A stretch of DNA of 64,000 nt. It comes from Deltaproteobacteria bacterium (GTDB lineage: Bacteria; Bdellovibrionota; Bdellovibrionia; Bdellovibrionales; Bdellovibrionaceae). The stretch lies in the NCBI GenBank assembly GCA_017302835.1, contig JAFLCC010000001.1, forward strand, positions 1 through 64,000, read 5' to 3'. This document shows, one piece after another, positions 57,238 to 64,000 of this stretch (its first letter is position 1; the number at the start of each line of letters is the position of its first letter). The notes under the pieces are model-generated. The model had not been told where the DNA came from and searched no databases. It saw nothing but the letters and a program-made list of their open reading frames with translations. Both the position numbers and the translations under genes were made by a program.

Positions 57238-57294
57238 GGGGTTGCGCTTATGCCTCAAATCGAGGTCGCAGGAGGGAGTCAAAGGCCTAACCCC
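57238..57294 (-). repeat. dispersed 3'-end element, copy D (short, 57 bp)
   Basis: The plus-strand core CTCAAATCGAGGTCGCAGG matches copies A and B with one change. Ends GGGGTT/AACCCC pair over the full element. It begins 4 nt after the stop of the TadE-like gene at 57299-57562 on the minus strand. The long middle part seen in A and B is absent. Confidence 0.7.
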
Positions 57295-57298
57295 TTGA

Positions 57299-57562
57299 TT
57301 ACTTTCTTTGCATAACGGTAGATACGGCAGAAGGATTATGGGGGTGTCTTTTTCTCGTTGCATTTGGTAACCCCCAAACACCATTTTCTATCATTCCAGA
57401 AACCTTTTCCCAAGGTTTTACGAGTATGTTTTCCATAATTTGACGTTCCTTAAAGGATTTTATAAGTGCCAAAAATAGCATTAAACTTATGACTAACAAC
57501 AGAACCGCCTCAATGACAAATTGTCCGCGCTGATTTAGTTTTGCTAATACTGCTCCCATCAA
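57299..57562 (-). CDS. TadE-like pseudopilin, small
   Basis: This is an 87-residue protein with a pilin-like N-terminus NQRGQFVIEAVLLLVISLMLFLALI: Gly, then Glu at +5 counted from Gln. A short soluble tail follows. It is in the Flp locus directly after the leaderless pilin-like gene. A start at the second Met (GAVLAKLNQRG) is equally possible. Copy D of the repeat follows its stop. Confidence 0.65.
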   Translation of the reverse strand: MMGAVLAKLNQRGQFVIEAVLLLVISLMLFLALIKSFKERQIMENILVKPWEKVSGMIENGVWGLPNATRKRHPHNPSAVSTVMQRK

Positions 57563-57598
57563 AAAATCCTTTTAATGAACCTAATTTCTAGTAAAGTC

Positions 57599-57790
57599 TT
57601 ACCTTGCCATCTCCCAAGCATGATCACTTCCATCTTGGGTTTTGAATCCATGACCAGTGACAAGATGCTTTTCAACTCTCGCCGCTAACACCGGACTGTA
57701 ATCCCTAAAGGCATCCCTTGGCGCCAAAAAAAAGAACTTCAGCCCAATCATAAAAAAACATACAAGTAACAACACATATTCAATGGTCAT
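57599..57790 (-). CDS. small pilin-like protein without a leader peptide
   Basis: The protein starts MTIEYVLLLVCFFMIGLKFFF, which copies the mature Flp N-terminus (EYVLLL) seen in the neighbouring Flp pilin but has no leader or processing Gly. An in-frame stop lies three codons upstream of the ATG, so no leader can be read. The 63-residue protein ends in a charged tail. Its ATG comes one nucleotide after the flp stop, suggesting coupling. Confidence 0.55.
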   Translation of the reverse strand: MTIEYVLLLVCFFMIGLKFFFLAPRDAFRDYSPVLAARVEKHLVTGHGFKTQDGSDHAWEMAR

Positions 57791-57791
57791 G

Positions 57792-57995
57792 CTATTGGAT
57801 TATTTCACCCATTTGAGTCGTGGCTTTACCTGTCGCTTGATTAAATTTTTCTGTAATTGGCCCTTTAAATACGATTATCAAACCAATAATCACGACAAGC
57901 AGAAGAACGTATTCAACCATCCCCTGGCCTTTATTATTGTTTACCAAGCTTTTTTTAAAGCTGATTTTTTTAACTCTTTCAAATAAAAATTTCAT
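57792..57995 (-). CDS. flp: Flp-type IVb major pilin
   Basis: Start 57995 (MKFLFERVK, 67 residues) is chosen because GGAGGAA lies 3-4 nt before it. The prepilin site is KGQGMVEYVLL: cleavage after the first Gly would place Glu5-Tyr6, the Flp signature, at the mature N-terminus. A single hydrophobic helix and a short hydrophilic tail follow. It is the first gene of the Tad locus and likely the main pilus subunit. Confidence 0.88.
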   Translation of the reverse strand: MKFLFERVKKISFKKSLVNNNKGQGMVEYVLLLVVIIGLIIVFKGPITEKFNQATGKATTQMGEIIQ

Positions 57996-58343
57996 TTCTT
58001 CCTCCATCTCGAATTGTAGTCTTTAGTGTCCCTTTCATTATCGTCAATATTCGGAATTTACATAAGTACATTCTTTAAGAATCTCAAAATAATTCACTTC
58101 ATTTGCGGTCAAAAGTCCTAGATATTTGATAATTTCTATTTTCATTTTTAAAAAACTTTGGACCAAGGACTTGAGCTCTCGTTGAAGTTGACAATTGACT
58201 GCTGCTTTTACAACTAAATGTAATAGACTCAATAAACAGGGAGGGTAGGAAAAGTTAATGCAAAAAAAATTAGTACTCTTGTACGTGTTCTGTGTCGTCG
58301 TTTTGTTTTTAGTTAATGTTGCTGTTTCTTGAAGTTACCAAGG
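57996..58343. other. 348-nt gap upstream of flp
   Basis: This gap should contain the flp promoter on the minus strand; TTGACG (58046-58051 in minus reading) is a candidate -35 but has no matching -10. A 24-codon plus-strand ORF is at 58258-58332. A 62-codon minus-strand reading frame (58044-58232) has a TTG start and no ribosome site, and is not supported. No other structure was recognised. Confidence 0.3.
58258..58332 (+). CDS. possible 24-residue membrane peptide
   Basis: ATG at 58258 is preceded by GGGAGGGTAGGA and opens MQKKLVLLYVFCVVVL, a lysine-charged start followed by a pure hydrophobic helix of about 20 residues, ending at TGA 58330-58332. The length and pattern fit a small membrane protein or a toxin-like peptide. 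Without homologues this is only a possibility. It points toward hpt, which is on the opposite strand. Confidence 0.3.
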   Translation: MQKKLVLLYVFCVVVLFLVNVAVS

Positions 58344-58862
58344 TTAGTTCTTAAAATTATAAATACTGGAATAATTTCTGCCCAGCTCCTCTTGGTCCAT
58401 TCCATAACCAACAACGTACCGGTCATCTATAACCTTACCTATATAGTCTGGTTTGACAGGTAATTCACGTCTTGCTGGCTTATCCAGCAAACAAGCAATT
58501 TTCACAGAAGCGGGGTTTGCAGACAATAATCGGTTTTTTAAAAAGCTTAATTTCCTTCCTGAATCAATAACTTCTTCAAGAATCAAAATATGTTTGTTAT
58601 CCACATTTATAGAAATATCCTTTGTGATTTTTATTCCAGAACCCTTACCACCTGAGGTTAGATAAACAAAATCTATCTGCATTGGAAAATCTAATTTTCT
58701 AACAAGATCTGCGGCAAAATGAATCGAGCCCTTTAACGGACAAATCATGACTACCTCTTTATCTCGATAATCTTCTGACAGCTTTTTTGCAAGTTTAGTT
58801 ACTATCTCTTCGATTTCCTTTTGGTTTAGAAAGGGGACCATATCATCTTTAATTTGTTTCAT
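58344..58862 (-). CDS. hpt: hypoxanthine phosphoribosyltransferase
   Basis: This purine salvage enzyme forms IMP (or GMP) from PRPP. The PRPP motif is ILILEEVIDSGRKLSFL, with two acidic residues before the Asp-Ser-Gly loop. An early PLKGSIHFAADLVR and a late RYVVGYGMDQEELGRN are typical HPRT features. Length 172 fits. The start overlaps the upstream TPR gene by 14 nt. Confidence 0.93.
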   Translation of the reverse strand: MKQIKDDMVPFLNQKEIEEIVTKLAKKLSEDYRDKEVVMICPLKGSIHFAADLVRKLDFPMQIDFVYLTSGGKGSGIKITKDISINVDNKHILILEEVIDSGRKLSFLKNRLLSANPASVKIACLLDKPARRELPVKPDYIGKVIDDRYVVGYGMDQEELGRNYSSIYNFKN

Positions 58863-59568
58863 ATAAATCTCTTTTTAATTGTTTGATATATTTTCTAGCT
58901 TCAGGATTTTGAGGATCTCTGATAAGTACATTTTCCCACTGTTCTAAAGCTTCTGATGTTCTATTTGCATTGTATAATATGATTCCTAACTTAAGCCTGG
59001 CCTGATAAAATTGGGGAAATTCGCTAATGATATTCTTTAAGTCTCTTACAGCCTTTTCCATTTGTCCCTGTTGAACATAGATCTCAGAAATTCTCATTGT
59101 AATTTCAGGTTTCCTGGAAGAAAGTTTTTGGGCTTTTAATAACTGCTCTAAGGCCTCATTAAGTTTTTTATACTGAAAATATAAGTCCGCTAATTCCTCA
59201 TGCTTCCCAGCAATTTTTTCATCAATATAGGGATCGGCTCTTCCTGATCTTAAATCAATTAATTTTTTAGCATCTTGAAATACCTTTTTGCCCTCATCAT
59301 ATCTTCCAATATCATTAAGTATAATAGAAAGCCCAACACTGGCGTCGGTGTATGATGGGTCAATTTCCAATGCTCTCTGGAAAGTCTTGATCGCTTTGTT
59401 AAATTTTCCCTGGTCATAATAGATGGTTCCTAACATTTGAAACACCTCTGGATTTTTCTGGGGCCTCTGCAGCAATTGAGCAATCAATGGTTCTGCGACC
59501 TTATAATTACCAGCGATAAATTGCTCTTTGGCCTCTTGAAAAACGGCTTCAAATTGATACTCCATCAA
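58849..59568 (-). CDS. cytoplasmic TPR-repeat protein
   Basis: This protein has about six TPR units over the full 239 residues (for instance PEVFQMLGTIYYDQGKFNKA and YTDASVGLSIILNDIGRYDE). No signal peptide is present, so it is probably cytoplasmic. The stop overlaps hpt and the start overlaps the BamD-like gene by 4 nt (ATGA), placing it in a tight operon. Its partner is unknown. Confidence 0.8.
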   Translation of the reverse strand: MMEYQFEAVFQEAKEQFIAGNYKVAEPLIAQLLQRPQKNPEVFQMLGTIYYDQGKFNKAIKTFQRALEIDPSYTDASVGLSIILNDIGRYDEGKKVFQDAKKLIDLRSGRADPYIDEKIAGKHEELADLYFQYKKLNEALEQLLKAQKLSSRKPEITMRISEIYVQQGQMEKAVRDLKNIISEFPQFYQARLKLGIILYNANRTSEALEQWENVLIRDPQNPEARKYIKQLKRDLYETN

Positions 59569-60320
59569 GGTTCCTCTACGCCCTTTAAAAAACTCAATTC
59601 TTTTGAATTTGGATATTTTTTATTTAATTGTTCTAAATACTTTTTAGACTTTTCCCGATCCCCATTTTTAAAAGAAGAAAAATAAGCACGAGCCAAAGCT
59701 TTTTCCTGTAAATTAGACTCTGGATAGGATTTTAATAAAAATTCATACCTTATTAAGGCACTATCATAAATTTTTCTTTTAAAATAAAAATCACCAACAT
59801 AATCTTCTTTTTCAGCTAACTTCTTTAAAGCTTCCACTTTTTTTTCTTTAGCTTCTTTCACATGAATAGAATTGCTATGTTTCTCAATTAATTCATCAAA
59901 GGCATCAATTGCAGAATGGGCATGAGTCAAGTCTCTGTCAATGGAATCAGGTAGCTGATTAAAAAAGCTGAGCCCTATTCTAAAAATGACGTAATCAATT
60001 TGAGGGTGCTTAGGGTGAAGCTCTCTAAATGTTTGATAATTAATTTGTGCTTCAGCAAAAGATTCTTCTTTGAAATAAACATCGGCGATTGCCAATTCTG
60101 CCTTTAAAGCAAATTGTGAATACGGATACTTATTTTTTACCTCAGTGTATTTACGAATAGATTCGTCATACAACTCATCTTTTTCGTACTGTTGAGCCAC
60201 CACAAAGGTGGCCTCGGCGGTGTCTGTTTTCTTTTCATCACTTGAACATGACGACAAACAAAAACTTAGACTTAACAATAGGAGGAGACCAAGGGTTTTA
60301 ATATACATGGACTTTAGCAT
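59565..60320 (-). CDS. bamD: BamD-like TPR lipoprotein
   Basis: Signal peptide with lipobox LSSC (CLSSCSSDEKK) precedes a helical TPR region (about 40-250) of the YfiO/BamD kind: EKDELYDESIRKYTEVKNKYPYSQFA and AQINYQTFRELHPKHPQIDYVIFR. BamD is the essential TPR lipoprotein of the BAM complex for outer-membrane beta-barrels. Start could be 60320 or the second Met at 60308 (MYIKTLGLLLL). It is coupled to the TPR gene. Confidence 0.75.
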   Translation of the reverse strand: MLKSMYIKTLGLLLLLSLSFCLSSCSSDEKKTDTAEATFVVAQQYEKDELYDESIRKYTEVKNKYPYSQFALKAELAIADVYFKEESFAEAQINYQTFRELHPKHPQIDYVIFRIGLSFFNQLPDSIDRDLTHAHSAIDAFDELIEKHSNSIHVKEAKEKKVEALKKLAEKEDYVGDFYFKRKIYDSALIRYEFLLKSYPESNLQEKALARAYFSSFKNGDREKSKKYLEQLNKKYPNSKELSFLKGVEEP

Positions 60321-60325
60321 AGCTA

Positions 60326-60355
60326 AATTTATTAGTTATTGGCTTATAATGTCAA
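60326..60355 (-). promoter_or_regulatory. candidate promoter of the bamD operon
   Basis: On the minus strand TTGACA (60350-60355) and TAAATT (60326-60331) are 18 nt apart. The -10 lies only 5-6 nt before the first ATG, so the transcript would have almost no leader, which would favour the second Met (60308) as start. Confidence 0.3.
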
Positions 60356-60381
60356 TAGACAACTTCGTGCCCGAAAATCAA

Positions 60382-60404
60382 GGGTTATCCATAATGCATA
60401 ACCC
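60382..60404 (-). terminator. hairpin after the AI-2E permease gene
   Basis: A 7-bp perfect stem GGGTTAT/ATAACCC with a 9-nt loop lies 14 nt after the permease stop on the minus strand. It is followed by TTGATTTT, a moderate T-run, fitting an intrinsic terminator. Confidence 0.5.
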
Positions 60405-60417
60405 CCGCGATAATAAA

Positions 60418-61470
60418 CTAAAAGTTTTTGTTATCTGTCAAATGATTGTAAAAAGCCCCATAGACAACCTTAATAGCACTGGCTAAAGGAATTGAAATAA
60501 TCATTCCTAAAATACCCATCAACTGGGAACCTATCATGACCACGACAACCACAATCACCGGATGAAGATTTACAATTTTTGCAACCACGAGTGGAACAAT
60601 AAAAATGGCATCTATAATTTGGGCAAGTAAGTATATAAAAAGAATCCAAAAAAGAACTGAACTGGGATCATTATTTATCCAAGCTATTAAAACTGCCGGC
60701 ATGATACCTATAACGGGCCCCAGATAAGGAATCAAATTTAATATTCCGGCAAAAATAGCCAAGGTTAACGAGTATGGAAAATCCAATATGACGAGGCCGA
60801 CTCCGACAACCAAACTAACGATGACAGATTCTAAAAGACGAGCCCTAATGAATCCACCCATTTGTTCAATAATTTGATGCTGCAGATACAACATAAGTTC
60901 AAAATAGGAATTTGGAACTGTTGAAATTACCTTTCGAGCAAATTCCTTTCCATCTAAAAGCATAAAAAAGGTTAGAAAGGGGGCTAAAAATAATACCGTC
61001 AATGAGTTTGACAAGGCGTTGGGAAGATCTCTAAAAAAATATTCTGCATACAGTTGCAATTTGTCTTGAATTTGCGCAGAAATTTGATTTTTTGAACTCA
61101 ATGACATAATGCTTTCAAGTTTTGCTTCTAAACTTATCACTAATTTTTGTGTTCCTTCGATATATTTAGGTAGCTCTCTTCTTAATAACTCCGCTTGATT
61201 ACTTAAAAGCGGTAGCAAAATCACACCTAATAATAGCAAAAGGAAAGAAAAGAAAATAAAAGGAACCAGCGTCGAAGCCAATCGACTTAAACCTTTTCTT
61301 TCTAAAAAATCAACAAAAGGCTTGAGTAAAAAAAACCCCACAAAGGCTAAAAACGTAGAAACTAACAAATTATTAACGAACAACAACCCGGCTATAAAAA
61401 AAAGAAAGGCCACTAAAAAAAAATAAATTTTAAGTTTTTGCGATTTTATTAAATGATTATTTGGTTTCAC
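60418..61470 (-). CDS. AI-2E/PerM family membrane protein
   Basis: This polytopic protein has about eight membrane helices, paired at the N-terminus (about 13-50 and 62-90) and in the C-terminal half. The family core GGFIRARLLESVIVSLVVGVGLVILDFPYSLTLAIFAGILNLIPYLGPVIGIMPA includes the conserved PYLGP. Proteins of this class export autoinducer-2 or act as Na+/H+ antiporters. The substrate here is not known. The start overlaps the cNMP-binding gene by 14 nt. Confidence 0.9.
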   Translation of the reverse strand: MKPNNHLIKSQKLKIYFFLVAFLFFIAGLLFVNNLLVSTFLAFVGFFLLKPFVDFLERKGLSRLASTLVPFIFFSFLLLLLGVILLPLLSNQAELLRRELPKYIEGTQKLVISLEAKLESIMSLSSKNQISAQIQDKLQLYAEYFFRDLPNALSNSLTVLFLAPFLTFFMLLDGKEFARKVISTVPNSYFELMLYLQHQIIEQMGGFIRARLLESVIVSLVVGVGLVILDFPYSLTLAIFAGILNLIPYLGPVIGIMPAVLIAWINNDPSSVLFWILFIYLLAQIIDAIFIVPLVVAKIVNLHPVIVVVVVMIGSQLMGILGMIISIPLASAIKVVYGAFYNHLTDNKNF

Positions 61471-61954
61471 GTCTTAAAGTCCTCACCAAAGATGTCGTTT
61501 CATGAAGCCTTAAACCTAAAACTTGAGCAATTCTAAACAATATTTTAACGCCAATCTCCGGACTTTGATGAGTAATCTCTAGTAAATCAGGTTTAAAAAA
61601 TCCCAAAAGCTGGGAATCTTCTTTTATAAGTGCTGAAGCTGTTCTCAATCCATGTTCTTCCACGAGGGCTAACTCACCAAAAAAATCATCTTCCTTTAAA
61701 GTGGTTATGTATTTTTCGTCATAGATAACGTCCACAGCTCCGCTAATAATGATATACATTCCAACACCTACATCACCTTGCTTGAACACCATTTCCCCTT
61801 GACTGTACTTACGAAAATGAATGATATTCTGCACTAATTTTATCTCGCTTACAGAAAGATCTTTAAACAAAATATTTTTTTTCAAGGTTTCGATAACCGT
61901 CAATTGCTTCCTGTCTTTTTTAAAAATATTTTCCCAATAATAATTAACACTCAT
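61457..61954 (-). CDS. cyclic-nucleotide-binding domain protein
   Basis: The single CNB domain (about 30-140) has the phosphate-binding cassette FFGELALVEEHGLRTASA, with Gly-Glu and Arg conserved, and strands FKQGDVGVGMYIIISGAVDVIYD. A short helical tail (about 140-165) is too short for a DNA-binding domain. It may regulate the overlapping AI-2E-type permease or an unlinked target. Ligand identity (cAMP or cGMP) is not decided by the sequence. Confidence 0.85.
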   Translation of the reverse strand: MSVNYYWENIFKKDRKQLTVIETLKKNILFKDLSVSEIKLVQNIIHFRKYSQGEMVFKQGDVGVGMYIIISGAVDVIYDEKYITTLKEDDFFGELALVEEHGLRTASALIKEDSQLLGFFKPDLLEITHQSPEIGVKILFRIAQVLGLRLHETTSLVRTLRRETK

Positions 61955-61959
61955 ATTTC

Positions 61960-62745
61960 CTACCTAATTAATATTATTTTTTCTTTTGAAACCCAACCTG
62001 TTAAAGATCCTGGATAGGTTACTTGAACCCATTCATTTTGTAGTTGTCCCACTAAAACCTCAGAACCTTCTTGTAATACAAACAACTCAGATTGCTCTTC
62101 ACCAGGAGCCATTTTCACCTGGGTATTGTCACTCAAAATGATGGCCCTTGGGCTATAAGCTTCAATAATTTTTGATAAACCTAGGCCGGCTGATAGTATA
62201 AATAAGAAAAAAATAATCATGCCAACTGCGGGAAAATCAGGTGAATCTAATTCTTGCTCAACAGATTTCTTCTTCTGAGAAAAATATCTAATCCACAAAT
62301 ACCCAGAAAATAAAAGCGAAATAGCACCTAAAGCCAGAATAATATTAAGTGAAATTTTATTTAAAATCGAATTTCTGAAAACTTCAAAATAGGAATTTTT
62401 TTGAGCTAGAGAATTTGTTTTAAGTTGCCCTCTTATAACTTCGATAGCCTGATTTATTGGTTCAAAATCAGGATCTAAAGCATTCCCTTTTAATAAATAA
62501 ACTAAGGCCTTCCCTTTTTGATTGAGTTGATAATAGGTCAAGCCAAGATTCAATAAAACAGCAACATTTCGTGGGTTTTCATCTAAAGCCTGGTTAAATT
62601 GACTTTGTGCTTCTGTGTAATTTTTGTTTTTATACTCATTCATTCCATTTTTAAAATGTACACCTGCGCTATCACCAATATTGTCACTAGCTTCAATAGT
62701 TTTAATTAGGAATAAAAAAATAATAACTAGTAATTTATATGACAT
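61960..62745 (-). CDS. BatE-like TPR/SH3 membrane protein
   Basis: A signal peptide (about 1-19) precedes two or three TPR units (about 27-95: YTEAQSQFNQALDENPRNVA). Two membrane helices follow (about 132-152 and 172-192), then an SH3-like domain at the C-terminus (EGSEVLVGQLQNEWVQVTYPGSLTGWVSKEKI). This order matches BatE-type proteins of aerotolerance operons, but batA-D are absent here. It is 5 nt upstream of the CNB protein. Confidence 0.75.
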   Translation of the reverse strand: MSYKLLVIIFLFLIKTIEASDNIGDSAGVHFKNGMNEYKNKNYTEAQSQFNQALDENPRNVAVLLNLGLTYYQLNQKGKALVYLLKGNALDPDFEPINQAIEVIRGQLKTNSLAQKNSYFEVFRNSILNKISLNIILALGAISLLFSGYLWIRYFSQKKKSVEQELDSPDFPAVGMIIFFLFILSAGLGLSKIIEAYSPRAIILSDNTQVKMAPGEEQSELFVLQEGSEVLVGQLQNEWVQVTYPGSLTGWVSKEKIILIR

Positions 62746-62905
62746 AAAGACAACCTTTTTCCTTCAGAATAAAATAATACCTATTTTAAAATAATGTAAG
62801 ACTTTATACTTAGTTTTTCTTCAATACTAGACTCCTTAACAAAAAAAGTGCTAGGCTGTAGAAACACAGTTTAGGGTCTATTTTTATTACCAAATGAGGA
62901 TACAA

Positions 62906-64000
62906 ATGAAATTACTTGGAGATCAACTATTACAATCAGAAAGAATAAATCAACTTATCCAAGAATTAACTGCGGAAGTTGAGAAAAATAATTCACAAAT
63001 TTCTGGAATTAAATCACCCACTTCGGAAAATCTAGATTCCTATAAGAAACTGCTCGACTCTGCTGGTCAGTTTCGTGGCCGCCCTCTTCACTATCCCTAT
63101 GTGGGCTCAGGAGCCGGCCGTGGACCCTATGTAGAACTTGCCGATGGCAGTGTCAAAATGGATTTAATCAATGGCATCGGAATTCATCTTTTTGGTCATG
63201 CACACCCCAGGGTGATTCATGCCTCCTTGCGTGGATCTCTTATGGATATCGTGATGCAGGGAAATCTAGAGCCCAACCGGGAATATCTTCAGCTATCCCA
63301 AAAATTAGTCGGTCTTGCTGGCAAAAAAAGTCGTCTAAAATATGTTTGGTTTGCTACCTGTGGCACCATGGCAAATGAGAATGCGCTCAAAATGGCTAGA
63401 CAAAAAAATTCGCCTGCAAGAATGATTGTCTCTTTTAAAAATGCTTTTGCTGGCAGATCCACCATGATGGCAGAAGTCACTGACAATCCGGCTTATAAGC
63501 AAGGTCTTCCTGAATACCATGAAGTTCTGCGTCTTCCTTTTTATGATAAAAAAGACCCCTCCTCTTCAGAAAAAACATTGCGAGCCCTCAAAGAGCATGT
63601 CGTGCAACAAGAACAGCATGGAAATAAAATTGCCTGTTTTTCATTCGAACCCATGTTGGGTGAAGGTGGCTACATGCCTGCAAATAGAGAATTTTTTGTT
63701 CCACTTTTAGATTTTTGTAAGCAACAAAAAATCGCTATCTGGGCGGATGAAGTTCAAACTTTCGCAAGAACAGGAGAGCTTTTTGCCTTTGAGACTTTGG
63801 ACATTGGTAACTATATTGATATTGTTACTATTGCCAAGACAGTTCAATTAGGCGCTACTATCTACACTGAAGAATTTAACCCTAAACCAGGTCTTATTGC
63901 AGGAACGTTTTCTGGATCCACTGTCTCCATGCATGCGGGAATGGAAATGCTAGACATGCTTGTTGGCGAAAATTATTTTGGCCCCCAAGGGCGCATTCAA
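62906..64000 (+). CDS. class III aminotransferase, 5' part (L-lysine 6-transaminase-like)
   Basis: The reading frame runs from ATG 62906 to the window edge without a stop (365 codons). GAGGA lies 5 nt before the ATG. Class III PLP-enzyme features are GAGRGPYVELADGSVKMDLINGIGI, WFATCGTMANENALKMAR, FEPMLGEGGY and IWADEVQTFARTG. The cofactor Lys is in TIAKTVQLGAT. The sequence pattern is closest to lysine epsilon-aminotransferase-type enzymes; 4-aminobutyrate or ornithine enzymes are alternatives. The C-terminal end is outside the window. Confidence 0.85.
   Translation, partial: MKLLGDQLLQSERINQLIQELTAEVEKNNSQISGIKSPTSENLDSYKKLLDSAGQFRGRPLHYPYVGSGAGRGPYVELADGSVKMDLINGIGIHLFGHAHPRVIHASLRGSLMDIVMQGNLEPNREYLQLSQKLVGLAGKKSRLKYVWFATCGTMANENALKMARQKNSPARMIVSFKNAFAGRSTMMAEVTDNPAYKQGLPEYHEVLRLPFYDKKDPSSSEKTLRALKEHVVQQEQHGNKIACFSFEPMLGEGGYMPANREFFVPLLDFCKQQKIAIWADEVQTFARTGELFAFETLDIGNYIDIVTIAKTVQLGATIYTEEFNPKPGLIAGTFSGSTVSMHAGMEMLDMLVGENYFGPQGRIQ

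Noticed and set aside
58044-58232. 62-codon minus-strand reading frame in the gap upstream of flp
   Set aside because: It needs a TTG start without a ribosome site, shows no recognised fold, and covers the expected flp promoter region.

Overview
The window is AT-rich bacterial chromosome carrying a dense, mostly minus-strand set of housekeeping genes mixed with many secreted or lipid-anchored proteins. The gene content fits a Gram-negative bacterium of the Bdellovibrionota (Bdellovibrio-like). The grounds are the SpoVR/PrkA/DUF444 set, LpoB and BamD-type lipoproteins, a Tad pilus locus, a PhaR-type regulator, many TPR lipoproteins, and several hypothetical proteins of the kind common in predatory 'delta' lineages. 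This placement is inference; no 16S rRNA gene is present.

Layout. 1-4.9 kb: tRNA-Met and the macromolecular synthesis operon rpsU-yqeY-dnaG-rpoD, all minus strand, with a strong hairpin between yqeY and dnaG. 5.0-6.8 kb: a Cys/Met-metabolism PLP enzyme translationally coupled to tadA. 6.8-12.7 kb: an OmpR-type regulator, then the prkA-DUF444-spoVR-SUI1 stress operon. 12.8-16 kb: envelope lipoproteins, including a large TPR protein. 16.3-20.1 kb: a PhaR-like regulator, a COG3014-lpoB lipoprotein pair, a minimal RadC-like JAB protein and a small membrane protein. 20.2-24.7 kb: mreB followed on the same strand by a sigma-region-4-like protein, an anti-sigma-like membrane protein and a sensor histidine kinase. 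24.9-28.4 kb: lysC, glpD and a short conserved protein. 28.4-34.4 kb: a HAD phosphatase, a heterodimeric ABC exporter and pepA. 34.5-36.4 kb: clpP-clpX. 36.6-45.7 kb: a hybrid histidine kinase and an accessory block of secreted proteins, including a TPR/beta-propeller protein, a gluzincin-like lipoprotein and a metzincin. 45.8-47.4 kb: a glycosyltransferase and a small conserved protein. 47.4-58.0 kb: a Tad/Flp pilus locus in which the TadZ/CpaE and TadA/CpaF ATPases are fused in one polypeptide, ending in an RHS-repeat secreted protein. 58.3-62.7 kb: hpt, a TPR protein, a BamD-like lipoprotein, an AI-2E/PerM permease, a cNMP-binding protein and a BatE-like protein. 62.9 kb to the edge: the 5' part of a class III aminotransferase.

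The most unusual observation outside the genes is a dispersed, structured element of about 57-119 bp. It is seen four times (29.2, 36.5, 43.2 and 57.2 kb), always in the same orientation relative to a minus-strand gene and always beginning within about 0-5 nt of that gene's stop codon. Its paired ends tolerate changes that preserve pairing, including a G-U pair that exists only in the sense RNA of the upstream gene. This looks like a 3'-UTR RNA element or a mobile palindromic repeat targeted to gene ends.
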